This document shows, in pieces, positions 24,703 to 32,759 of a stretch of 47,745 bases of DNA (its first letter is position 1; each line of letters begins with the position of its first letter). The notes beneath the pieces were generated by a model, which was given only the letters and a program-made list of their open reading frames with translations, was not told where the DNA came from and made no database searches. The stretch comes from an uncultured Bacteroidota bacterium (GTDB lineage Bacteria > Bacteroidota > Bacteroidia > Bacteroidales > F082), in NCBI GenBank assembly GCA_903957365.1, contig CAJBPB010000343.1, positions 1-47,745 on the forward strand, given 5' to 3'. Both the position numbers and the translations under genes were made by a program.

Positions 24703-24765
24703 ATTGTTAATCATATAACAATCAATAAATATTTTTCTATTTCAAACATCAATGTTTTAGAAAAC
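24703..24765 (+). promoter_or_regulatory. Cluster of palindromes in the citrate lyase leader
   Basis: Three inverted repeats lie between promoter and start codon: ATTGTTA-N6-TAACAAT (24703-24722), AAACATCAATGTTT (24744-24757) and GTTTTAGAAAAC (24754-24765). The first has the size and symmetry of a CRP/FNR-class operator, though the half-site is not a standard one. They may be operators or leader hairpins. Confidence 0.35.
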
Positions 24766-24788
24766 AATGTATCACTAAAATTCAAAAA

Positions 24789-26009
24789 ATGGATACAACA
24801 ATAAGTATTGGAAACAAAGGCAAAGGTGTTCGATCCGATTGTTCGGTCACACTTACACTTACCAACAAAAATGGCATCGATTTACAGATCGACAGCAAAG
24901 TGAAAAGCTTGTTTGGAAAGCAAATTGAACAACTCGCACGCCAGATTCTGGCCTTTTACGAGATCGAAAATGCTATTCTTCTGGTTGAAGATTCAGGTGC
25001 TCTGCCTTTTGTGATGGCAGCACGAATTGAAGCGGCAGTCCGAAAGCTGATCACTACTGAAAAGGAGTTTCTCCTTCCCATGCTTGAACAGAATCTGTAT
25101 CAGACTGTACGCGAAAGAAATCGTTTCTCAAGATTGTATCTTCCCGGAAACACTCCTTCATTGATGATCAATGCGGGCATTCATCATCCTGATGGCATCA
25201 TTCTGGATCTGGAAGATGCGGTGGCGCCAGATAAAAAGTATGAGGCCAGTTTTGTGGTGCGCAACGCCTTACGTAACCTTGATTTCTACGGAACAGAACG
25301 AATGGTTCGTATTAATCAGGTTCCCAGAGGATTGGAAGACCTTGATTATATTGTTCCACAAAACGTAAATCTTATTCTCGTCCCCAAATGTGAGAGTGCT
25401 TCACAAATCCACCAGGTAAATGAACGTATCGAAACAATCAAAGTCAAACATGGAATTAAAGGAAATATCTGGCTGATGCCGATCATTGAGAGTGCACTTG
25501 GAGTGATCCGGTCCTACGACATTGCTACTGCCGCGCCCAATGTTGTTGCAATGGCTATTGGACTCGAAGATTATACCGCTGATCTTGGCACGAAACGCAC
25601 AAATGAAGGCAACGAATCATTCTTTGCCCGTAGTCAGGTTGTAAATGCTTGCCGGGCTGCAGGAATACAACCGATCGATTCTGTTTTTAGTGATGTTGGA
25701 GATATGGAAGGTCTGAAAAACAATGTTTTACGTTCGAAAAGTCTCGGATTTGATGGTATGGGATGCATTCATCCTCGCCAGATCAAAGTAATCCATGATA
25801 ATTTCGCCCCCGAAACCGACGAAATTGAAAAAGCCAAAAAGATTGTCAATGCATTCTTTGAAGCAACCGAAAGAGGACTGGGAGTTGTATCACTTGGCAC
25901 AAAAATGATAGACCCGCCAGTGGTCAAAAGAGCACAACGCACAATTGATGTAGCAATAAAAACAGGAAAATTGAAACAAAACTGGAGGGAAGAAGAACAT
26001 GTCAGCTAA
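24789..26009 (+). CDS. Citrate lyase ACP and beta subunit fusion (CitD-CitE)
   Basis: 406 residues. Residues 1 to about 88 are the citrate lyase acyl carrier protein (CitD), with the candidate prosthetic-group serine S16 in KGVRSDCSVTLT. From about residue 100 the protein is CitE, a citryl-ACP lyase of the HpcH/HpaI aldolase fold (RLYLPGNTPS, ILDLEDAV, MAIGLEDYTADLG, GCIHPRQI). In ordinary citrate lyases these are separate small and medium subunits, so this is a fusion. The complex cleaves citrate to acetate and oxaloacetate. The stop overlaps the start of the alpha subunit gene by 11 nt, consistent with coupled translation. No citC, citX or citG is in the window. Confidence 0.92.
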   Translation: MDTTISIGNKGKGVRSDCSVTLTLTNKNGIDLQIDSKVKSLFGKQIEQLARQILAFYEIENAILLVEDSGALPFVMAARIEAAVRKLITTEKEFLLPMLEQNLYQTVRERNRFSRLYLPGNTPSLMINAGIHHPDGIILDLEDAVAPDKKYEASFVVRNALRNLDFYGTERMVRINQVPRGLEDLDYIVPQNVNLILVPKCESASQIHQVNERIETIKVKHGIKGNIWLMPIIESALGVIRSYDIATAAPNVVAMAIGLEDYTADLGTKRTNEGNESFFARSQVVNACRAAGIQPIDSVFSDVGDMEGLKNNVLRSKSLGFDGMGCIHPRQIKVIHDNFAPETDEIEKAKKIVNAFFEATERGLGVVSLGTKMIDPPVVKRAQRTIDVAIKTGKLKQNWREEEHVS

Positions 26010-27552
26010 GTTTGAAAAAAATGCTTTGGGACGTTTAGTACCTACCGAAGTAAACGGAAAGAGCCAGATACCCTATCAGGGTGTTGGAAAATATAAACCA
26101 ACCGGGCGCAAATATGCACCACCCATAGCCTCCTGCGCTGATTATCCGGCTGATGGAAACAAAATTGTACCATCACTAAAGGATGCTTTGATAAAATCAG
26201 GTTTGCGTGATGGTTCTGTAATCTCATCGCACCACCATTTCAGAAACGGTGATCTTATCGCTGTTCAGATATTTGATATCGCCCATGAGCTTGGTTTTAA
26301 AGACCTTGTCTGGGTGCCATCCGCTTCTTTCGAATGCCAGAGCTCTCTTACTAAATACCTTGAAGATGGCACGATTCATCATATCGAAGGAAGTATGAAC
26401 GGCTCGTTAGGACGGTTCACTTCAGAAGGAAAAATGAAAGGCATGGGAATTTTACGATCCCATGGCGGACGCTATCAGGCGATCCAGGACGGAGATGTCG
26501 TAATCGATATTGCAGTGATTGCCGCTCCCACCGCTGATCCGTTTGGAAATGCAACCGGCGACCGCGGCCCTGCCGCCTGCGGACTGCTTGGTTTTGCACT
26601 TGCCGATTCACAGTATGCCAACAAAGTTATCGTCGCTACAGATAACCTGGTTCCTTTCCCATGTGTGCCATGGCAAATTCATGGTAATTATGTTGATTAC
26701 GTGGTAGTTGTTGATCAGGTTGGTATTCCTGAAAAAATTGTTTCTGGCACGACCGAAATAACCAAAAGCCCTGACCGTCTTTTACTGGCAGAAATGACCG
26801 CACAATTCTGCGATGAAACAGGTATTATACATGATGGTTTTTCATTCCAGGCCGGAGCTGGAGGAACAGCTTTATCAATTGGAGTCTATTTTGCCGAAAT
26901 ATTGCGTGAACGAGGAATGAAAGCACGATTTGCCCGTGGCGGTAGCAACAAATACTTAGTCAAAATGCTGGAGGAAGGATTGGTTGATTATATACTTGAC
27001 GGTCAGACTTTCGATCTTGAAGGAGTTCGATCCATGCGTGAAAATGAAGGTCATCTTAACACCAGTCCGTTTACCAGTTATAACTATCATGGCAAAGGAA
27101 ATTTCGCATCTCAGGTTGATGTTGTGATTCTGGGTGCGACTGAAGTAGATTTAAATTTCAATGCCAATGTAGTTACACACTCTGATGGTGTTTTGTTACA
27201 TGGAATTGGTGGATGGCAAAATTGTTTATTCTCAAAGTGTACTATTCTGCCGATCCCGCTTTTCCGAGACCGGATTCCAGTCATTCGCGATGAAGTGACA
27301 ACTATTTGCGGACCTGGAGAACTCATTGATGTTATTGTAACAGAAAGAGGCATTGCCATCAACCCATTGCGTACCGATCTCATTGAGAAGTTGAAAAACA
27401 GCAACTTACCGATAAAAACCATTCAACAATTGAAGGATGAAGGTGAAGCTATTTGTGGTGTTCCCGAAAAACCAAAGTTCACCGATAAGGCAGTTGCCGT
27501 AATTAAATGGGTGGATGGGACGATTATTGATACGGTTTGGGAGGTGGAATAA
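25999..27552 (+). CDS. citF: Citrate lyase alpha subunit (citrate:acetyl-ACP transferase)
   Basis: 517 residues, the usual CitF length. CitF moves the ACP from acetyl to citrate, giving citryl-ACP for CitE to split. The N-terminus with YQGVGKYKPTGRK, the ISSHHHFRNGD segment, GFSFQAGAGGTALSIGVYF, and the C-terminal CGPGELIDVIVTERGIAINPLR are all typical. The ATG at 25999 lies inside the end of the CitDE gene. It is the last gene of the operon. A REP-like hairpin starts 46 nt past the stop and may limit readthrough into the convergent transposase gene. Confidence 0.94.
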   Translation: MSAKFEKNALGRLVPTEVNGKSQIPYQGVGKYKPTGRKYAPPIASCADYPADGNKIVPSLKDALIKSGLRDGSVISSHHHFRNGDLIAVQIFDIAHELGFKDLVWVPSASFECQSSLTKYLEDGTIHHIEGSMNGSLGRFTSEGKMKGMGILRSHGGRYQAIQDGDVVIDIAVIAAPTADPFGNATGDRGPAACGLLGFALADSQYANKVIVATDNLVPFPCVPWQIHGNYVDYVVVVDQVGIPEKIVSGTTEITKSPDRLLLAEMTAQFCDETGIIHDGFSFQAGAGGTALSIGVYFAEILRERGMKARFARGGSNKYLVKMLEEGLVDYILDGQTFDLEGVRSMRENEGHLNTSPFTSYNYHGKGNFASQVDVVILGATEVDLNFNANVVTHSDGVLLHGIGGWQNCLFSKCTILPIPLFRDRIPVIRDEVTTICGPGELIDVIVTERGIAINPLRTDLIEKLKNSNLPIKTIQQLKDEGEAICGVPEKPKFTDKAVAVIKWVDGTIIDTVWEVE

Positions 27553-27597
27553 AACGAGTTGATAGGTGGAAAAGTATTAGAATTCAAATCAGGCTAA

Positions 27598-27661
27598 AAC
27601 CCCGACCTTCAGGTCGGGGATCCAACACAATGGAAGAGTTTGGCTTTAGCCATGAATATCA
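27598..27661 (+). repeat. REP-like hairpin unit 1
   Basis: Perfect 8-bp stem CCCCGACC (27600-27607) and GGTCGGGG (27612-27619) with loop TTCA, 22 nt, then GGCTTTAGCC (27642-27651). The transposase stop codon (27646-27648) lies inside this last element. It is close to unit 3 over its whole length. Confidence 0.85.
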
Positions 27662-28077
27662 AAACCATATGATTTCATGAATTTATTATATTCATCAGTA
27701 AAAGCTTCTTTCCGATGATGCTCATCCTGATTTAGAATGTAGTTTCGAACCTTATTTACCAGTGAATCACTCACTGAAGCTGCAAAATAATCATCAGCCC
27801 ACTCAAAATGAAATTTGATAATTTGCTGTTTATTAGCCCAAAAGGATGATTCCCCTTTAATTAGATTCATAGCTTTTGAAAGTGCCATATCAGCATTTAA
27901 TGCAAACAGACAATGAACGTGATCCGGTTGAGAATTCAGGGTGTCAATAAAAATGCCTTTTATTTTAGCATTATCCCTGATATGATTAATTAGAATTGGT
28001 CTGATTTCGGCAGTAATCAAATTTTGTTTGTTTTTTGTTCCCCAAACTGCATGAATCATTACTTTGACGAATGACAT
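27646..28077 (-). CDS. REP-associated tyrosine transposase (Y1/IS200-like, RAYT)
   Basis: 143 residues of the Y1 HUH transposase family, which nick and join single-stranded DNA through a phosphotyrosine. The HUH metal site is H53-V-H55 in QPDHVHCLF, and the nucleophile candidate is Y113 in VRNYILNQDEHHRK. Length and start (MSFVKVMIHAVWGTKNK) fit the family of chromosomal, often single-copy Y1 proteins tied to REP-like hairpins; no TnpB/accessory gene is present. The start is 24 nt inside the minus-oriented unit 2 and the stop lies within unit 1. The gene looks intact and could act on the flanking hairpins. Confidence 0.9.
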   Translation of the reverse strand: MSFVKVMIHAVWGTKNKQNLITAEIRPILINHIRDNAKIKGIFIDTLNSQPDHVHCLFALNADMALSKAMNLIKGESSFWANKQQIIKFHFEWADDYFAASVSDSLVNKVRNYILNQDEHHRKEAFTDEYNKFMKSYGFDIHG

Positions 28078-28098
28078 AGTATTACATATTTATATTAA

Positions 28099-28160
28099 TA
28101 CTTCATGGCTAAAGCCTTGAATTTCTTTAACTCTTTACCCCGGCTTGAAAGCCGGGGTTT
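28099..28160 (-). repeat. REP-like hairpin unit 2 (inverted copy)
   Basis: Stem CCCCGGC (28138-28144) and GCCGGGG (28151-28157), extendable inward, followed on the minus strand by 21 nt and GGCTTTAGCC (28107-28116 as GGCTAAAGCC on the plus strand). One stem base pair differs from the other units (G for A, with a compensating C), so pairing is conserved. Confidence 0.82.
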
Positions 28161-28205
28161 AATAAGAGTTAATGACAATAATTCAGTTTCTAACTAATTA
28201 GTATT

Positions 28206-28270
28206 AACCCCGACTTTCAGGTCGGGGATTATGAACAATCGAAGAATTAGGCTTTAGCCATGAATTATCA
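28206..28270 (+). repeat. REP-like hairpin unit 3
   Basis: Stem CCCCGAC (28208-28214) and GTCGGGG (28221-28227), then 22 nt and GGCTTTAGCC (28250-28259) and ATGAATTATCA. It is a near-identical direct copy of unit 1 and lies 56 nt past the end of the downstream aconitase-type gene, where it may also act as a 3' transcript-end structure. Confidence 0.85.
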
Positions 28271-28325
28271 TTCCTTAATATGCTGTTTTAAAGTAAAGGT
28301 TAACAATCCAAATTACAATCATTAA

Positions 28326-30101
28326 CTAATTATTTTTCAAATAATTAACCAATCCCTTGGCTTCAAAAACAGCCACCAGTTGCTCAGGAAGCGGTTCAAA
28401 GCTGAAGATTTTTTGATTGATACTTATCTGTCCTTTTGCAAAGTCAACATCGACATCATCTCCAGGTTTAAAGTTATTTACAGCTTCAGGTACAACAAGG
28501 ATCGGAAGACCTTGATTTACAGATGACCGGTAGAATATGCGGTTCACAGATTTACAGATAACTGCTTTTACACCAGCATGGGCTAAACCAACAGCAGGAT
28601 GTTCACGCGAACTGCCACAACCGAAATTGTCACCTGCCATGATAATATCTCCTTCCTTAACATTCTCAGCAAAACTTTCATCGAATCCTTTAAAAAGATG
28701 AGGCATAATTGCTTCAGGATCAGAACTTAAAACACTGTAAGTCAGATTTCCGGCAAACATCTGATCAGTATTTAGATTATCAGCATCTGCAAAATGCCAT
28801 ACCTTCCCCGATTTACGGTTTTCAGTTTTTGGAATTGAAACCGTGGTTGCAACCAAAATGGTTGAATCAAAAACATCTTTAGAAACTATTCCACGTGGAT
28901 CAGTGATTGCTCCGAAAATGGATGAATAAGCAACTGTTGCCGGACTTGCCAGATAAATAGAGGCATTTTTATTTCCCATCCTGCCTTTGAAGTTTCTGTT
29001 GGCTGTTGAAATAACCTTAAAATCATCCGCTGGAATACCCTGACCAGTCCCCAAACAAGGTCCACAGGAGGATGCAAGTATGGTCGCTCCCGCTTTCATC
29101 AATTTTGCGATAGAACCGTTTTCAATGGCTTGCAGATAAATATCTTTGGAAGCTGGAATGACCAGTAACTGGAAATCATCCGCAATTTGCTTACCATCAA
29201 GTATTTCTGCTGCAATCATGATATCATCCAAACGACCATTCGTGCAGGTTCCAATAACACCCTGATTAAGTTTTATCGCTTGTACTTCTGAAACTGCTTT
29301 TATATTTTCAGGACTATGTGGAGCGGCGACAACTGGAAATATCGCACCCAGATCGATGGTCATTTCTTTCTCATACACCGCATCATCGTCAGCCCAGACC
29401 GCATTGGGTTGTTCATCACCAAGATGAGCACAAAGTACTTTATCTGCCGGAAATACTGCATTTTTAGCGCCCATTTCCGATGCCAGGTTGGTGAGTGTCA
29501 TGCGTTCTGATATACTCAATGTTCCAACACCATCACCATGAAATTCGATTGACATATAGTTTGCTCCGTCGGTACCAATTTTTCCGATAATCCACAAACT
29601 AATATCTTTGGCAAATACTCCAGGATTTAATTTTCCAATCAGATTGATTTTCAATGATTCAGGAACACGAAACCAGGTTTCACCTTTTTTCCAAAGTCCA
29701 GCTGATTCAGTTCGATCGATACCAGCAGCCATCGCATTGAATGCCCCTGCAGTACAGGTATGACTGTCACTACCAACAATAATCATTCCCGGACGCGCAT
29801 AATTAGCCATGAGCTGATGACAGATTCCATCACCGGCAGCATGAAACTTTGAAATACCCTTTTCACATGCAAAAGTCCGGATTGACTGATAATCATTGGC
29901 CAATTTTGAATCTGTAGGTGGCGCGTTGTGATCGAGGGTAATTAACAGCTGGTCAGCATCAAACAATTCTGTTCCGCCCATTTTTTCAAATGTTTTGCGT
30001 ATGCTGGCTGTATTGTCATGCGTTAGCACGATATCAGGCTTTCTGAAAACGATGGCTCCTGCCGGAGCGCCCAATATCTTTTCTGCAAATGTTTTTCCCA
30101 T
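28326..30101 (-). CDS. Fused aconitase/3-isopropylmalate dehydratase family enzyme (copy 1)
   Basis: 591 residues. The large-subunit part (about 1-420) has the three 4Fe-4S ligands C286 (GTCTNGRLDD), C346 and C349 (SSCGPCLGTGQG), plus the active-site VGSDSHTCTAGAF. The small swivel domain (about 430-590) has GDNFGCGSSREHP and NRIFYRSSVNQG. Enzymes of this group dehydrate and rehydrate citrate/isocitrate, isopropylmalate or homocitrate. The large-plus-small fusion of about 590 residues is the archaeal-type arrangement. Specificity cannot be read directly, but the neighbouring IDH and citrate lyase favour aconitase. It is the last gene of a minus-strand set, 108 nt after copy 2. Confidence 0.85.
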   Translation of the reverse strand: MGKTFAEKILGAPAGAIVFRKPDIVLTHDNTASIRKTFEKMGGTELFDADQLLITLDHNAPPTDSKLANDYQSIRTFACEKGISKFHAAGDGICHQLMANYARPGMIIVGSDSHTCTAGAFNAMAAGIDRTESAGLWKKGETWFRVPESLKINLIGKLNPGVFAKDISLWIIGKIGTDGANYMSIEFHGDGVGTLSISERMTLTNLASEMGAKNAVFPADKVLCAHLGDEQPNAVWADDDAVYEKEMTIDLGAIFPVVAAPHSPENIKAVSEVQAIKLNQGVIGTCTNGRLDDIMIAAEILDGKQIADDFQLLVIPASKDIYLQAIENGSIAKLMKAGATILASSCGPCLGTGQGIPADDFKVISTANRNFKGRMGNKNASIYLASPATVAYSSIFGAITDPRGIVSKDVFDSTILVATTVSIPKTENRKSGKVWHFADADNLNTDQMFAGNLTYSVLSSDPEAIMPHLFKGFDESFAENVKEGDIIMAGDNFGCGSSREHPAVGLAHAGVKAVICKSVNRIFYRSSVNQGLPILVVPEAVNNFKPGDDVDVDFAKGQISINQKIFSFEPLPEQLVAVFEAKGLVNYLKNN

Positions 30102-30209
30102 ATAATATAAGTATTAAAGTTCGTAAAGTTTGAAAGCCGAAAGTGATGTGCAATTGAAAATCATATGTAATTTTATTTAGACATTGACTATTGCTGAACT
30201 ATTCACTAA

Positions 30210-32015
30210 TTACAAAAGGCCACCGTTGCGATAAATCTCTATCTGGACATCTGTAAATTTATCAATCTCAGCGGTTTTACCATTCCCCAGATTTGTCACT
30301 TTGCCTCCGGCCATATCAACCTTAATCCGGTCACCATTTTGAAGGTCGATTGACTGCAGGAGTTTGGGATCATAAGTCAAAATAGGGAAAGCGGCATTGA
30401 TCGCATTCCGTTCATAAATGGCGCCATACGACTCAGCAAGAATGCATGAAATACCCAGAGCGGCAAAGCAATCAACCGCCTGCTGGCGTGAACTACCGGC
30501 ACCAAAATTTTTGCCTGTAATCACAATATCATTGGGTTGGGCCTTTTTAGCAAAATCTTCGTAACCTTTCAGATTGTCAAAAGCATATTGTCCCATCTCT
30601 TTGATATCAGTGATTGTGAGATAACGGTTATGGAAAATCATGTCTGTATCGATATCATCTTTTAAAATCACCCAAACGCGACCCTCAACTGTGAGGGGTC
30701 TTTCATCCCGGGTCTCCTTTTTAGGTGCCATTGTGAAAGAAGAAGTCAATGGTTTATTGAAAATGGCTGCTACATCCGGAATACTATCCGGAGTGGTAAT
30801 AACACCTGCAACTGCAGAAGCTGCTACGACAGCAGGCGATGCAAGGTATACAAATCCTTTTCCCTGTTTCCCTTCAAAATTCCTGTTTCCTGTGCTCAAT
30901 GTAACTTCACCCGGACCATTTTGTCCAACCTGACCAGCCGCACAACCGGCACAACCGGCATTGGAAACAATGGCACCAGCATCCTTAAATATCTTGATTA
31001 AACCTTCTTCCATCGCCTGCATCCAGATAATGTCAGTTGATGGAACAACTTTCAGTACTACACCCGGGGCTATTTTTCGTCCTTTTAGTATTCCGGCTGC
31101 AATTCGGAGATCCTCCAAACGGCCATTGGTACAACTTCCGATAAATGCAGAATCAATCTTCTTACCCATCTCGGTTGAAACGCCTGCATTGTCATGTGGT
31201 TTTCCCGGACGGGCCAGCATCGGAACAAAACCTGTAACATCAATTTCCTTTACTTCTTCATATTGCGCATCGGCATCGGCATCAATTCGTTCGATCGGGC
31301 GTCCGGTTTTTTCCTCACAGAAATCATACACATCCTTATTAGGAGGAAACAAAAAGATGATGGCTCCCATTTCTGTTGCCATTGAAGCTATGGTAATACG
31401 CTGATCCATAGTGAGTTTATCGATCGTATCTCCATAAAACTCAACAGAGTACCCAAGTAATTTATTGGCCCCAAATATGTTAAGTAAATTCAATGCGAAA
31501 TCTTTTGCTGACACATTTTCCGAAAGCGCACCTTTAAAAATCAGTTTAACGGATGATGGAACCTTAAACCACAGACTGCCTTTCGCCCAGGCAGCTGCAA
31601 TATCCTGATCACCCATACCTTGTCCGAATGCACCGATTGAGCCAAGAATATTGGCATGTGAATCGGTTGAAACTAAAGTACTTCCCGGCCATGCCAGACC
31701 GTGGTCAATGGCAATATGAGTACCAATTCCGGCATCAATATCATACACTCTGATATTGTTTTCGCGGGCAAAAAACCGGCAATAATGCTGGTTGGCAGCA
31801 TATTTCTGATCTGAACCTGTTGGGTTACAATCAAATGTGAAAAATGTGCGTGAAGCATCAGCGACCGTCAATCCGTTGTTGACAATATTTTTAACTACAT
31901 TGGCACCACCAAAGTCGCGGGCGATACGGGCATCAATAAATATATCCACAATTTCACCCGGTTTGACCGAGGCTTTGTTACTATGTTTTGCGAGTATTTT
32001 TTCAATAATATTCAT
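30210..32015 (-). CDS. Fused aconitase/3-isopropylmalate dehydratase family enzyme (copy 2)
   Basis: 601 residues with the same large-plus-swivel layout as copy 1 but clearly divergent. Iron-sulfur ligands are C295 (GSCTNGRLEDL), C355 and C358 (NAGCAGCAAGQVG). The substrate-Ser loop is STDSHANILGSIGAFG, where copy 1 has GSDSHTCTAGAF. The swivel domain has GKNFGAGSSRQQA and YERNAINAAFP, where copy 1 has FGCGSSREHP. These differences around substrate-contacting loops make different substrates or directions likely. All cluster residues are kept, so it should be active. It follows the HD-domain gene by 80 nt. One of the pair may be aconitase and the other a homoaconitase- or IPM-isomerase-type enzyme. 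Confidence 0.84.
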   Translation of the reverse strand: MNIIEKILAKHSNKASVKPGEIVDIFIDARIARDFGGANVVKNIVNNGLTVADASRTFFTFDCNPTGSDQKYAANQHYCRFFARENNIRVYDIDAGIGTHIAIDHGLAWPGSTLVSTDSHANILGSIGAFGQGMGDQDIAAAWAKGSLWFKVPSSVKLIFKGALSENVSAKDFALNLLNIFGANKLLGYSVEFYGDTIDKLTMDQRITIASMATEMGAIIFLFPPNKDVYDFCEEKTGRPIERIDADADAQYEEVKEIDVTGFVPMLARPGKPHDNAGVSTEMGKKIDSAFIGSCTNGRLEDLRIAAGILKGRKIAPGVVLKVVPSTDIIWMQAMEEGLIKIFKDAGAIVSNAGCAGCAAGQVGQNGPGEVTLSTGNRNFEGKQGKGFVYLASPAVVAASAVAGVITTPDSIPDVAAIFNKPLTSSFTMAPKKETRDERPLTVEGRVWVILKDDIDTDMIFHNRYLTITDIKEMGQYAFDNLKGYEDFAKKAQPNDIVITGKNFGAGSSRQQAVDCFAALGISCILAESYGAIYERNAINAAFPILTYDPKLLQSIDLQNGDRIKVDMAGGKVTNLGNGKTAEIDKFTDVQIEIYRNGGLL

Positions 32016-32095
32016 AAAATTCGTTTTAAATAGATAATGATAGTTGAATAATCATAAAATTCGATGTAATTGTAACCTGATTATTAACGATAACC

Positions 32096-32671
32096 TTACA
32101 ATTTTAATCGTTCTCTAAATGGTTCAAATGTCATAAAATCGGCATGATGCACTACATATGCCTCAGTAGAACGTTTCACCATATTACCTTCACCTGCATG
32201 GGTAGCGATAATATGACAAACCGAAGCCGGTACATCGCACATTTCAGCTAACGAAACTCCTGAAAACGGGTGACGCAGGTATTTTCCATAGGCTCCCTGA
32301 ATCGCTTTTCCATCCTTTAACTCATATTCAAGCAGTTTGCCTACATCGGCTAAGATAGCGCCAGCAATAAGTACATCCATATCAACCGGTAAGTCTGTCT
32401 TGAAGAATTTATTCATCTGGTCACCGCAATCTTTAGCAATATGTACTACAGCTCTTTTATGACCCATGAAAGTAACCTTCAGGTCAGGACCACATAGTAA
32501 TGTAAATGGTATAGTGTTTAAGTCATTGGGAGTAAGTACACTACGTTGCAAAGCCAATGCCCAGGTACGGGTGGTCTGATTACGAAGTTCAACATCTTTA
32601 ATCCAATCCAGCTCAGGCCATAATTCTCGTGCCTGCTCCAGAAATTCCTTTTTTATCTCAATTTGTGACAT
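32096..32671 (-). CDS. HD-domain protein with altered HD motif
   Basis: 191 residues resembling HD phosphohydrolases: an early His in MGHKRAVVHIA (H71), HPFSGVSLAEM, IIATHAGEG and HHADFM. In the diagnostic doublet position the protein reads ILADVGKLLEYE, so the His of the HD pair is Ala (A108) while Asp (D109) is kept. HD proteins usually hydrolyse phosphate esters or nucleotides with a bound metal pair. Loss of one ligand may weaken or change catalysis. It lies between the dehydrogenase and the aconitase-type genes, on the same strand, suggesting a role in or control of that pathway. The exact function is unknown. Confidence 0.75.
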   Translation of the reverse strand: MSQIEIKKEFLEQARELWPELDWIKDVELRNQTTRTWALALQRSVLTPNDLNTIPFTLLCGPDLKVTFMGHKRAVVHIAKDCGDQMNKFFKTDLPVDMDVLIAGAILADVGKLLEYELKDGKAIQGAYGKYLRHPFSGVSLAEMCDVPASVCHIIATHAGEGNMVKRSTEAYVVHHADFMTFEPFRERLKL

Positions 32672-32704
32672 AATATCTTTTGTATTTAGTGTAAGATCAG
32701 GTTA

Positions 32705-32740
32705 TAAATAAGAGGCTGGAAGCACAAAATACTTCCAGCC
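32705..32740 (-). terminator. Terminator- or attenuator-like hairpin after the dehydrogenase gene
   Basis: Perfect 9-bp stem GGCTGGAAG (32714-32722) and CTTCCAGCC (32732-32740) with a 9-nt loop, about 20 nt past the stop of the dehydrogenase on the minus strand. The following TCTTATTTA is only moderately T-rich, so partial termination is more likely than complete. Confidence 0.6.
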
Positions 32741-32759
32741 CCGATTCTATAAAATTTAA

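Larger units (their letters stand above)
27598..28270. mobile_element. REP/RAYT-type element: Y1 transposase bracketed by three hairpin repeats
   Basis: A single Y1-transposase gene lies between a left repeat unit (plus orientation) and two right units (minus, then plus). Each unit is a CCCCG(A/G)C hairpin, a spacer of 20-21 nt and GGCTTTAGCCATGAA. The two units next to the gene face each other, with hairpins outside and the GGCTTTAGCC ends towards the gene. This is the layout of REP-associated tyrosine transposase loci, not of a classical IS with short terminal inverted repeats. It sits in the gap between convergent operons and interrupts no gene. Confidence 0.75.

Noticed and set aside
27598-28270. 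Possible CRISPR array in the repeat-rich gap
   Set aside because: Only three units, in mixed orientation, with self-complementary hairpins and a transposase gene between them; there are no regular unique spacers and no cas genes.
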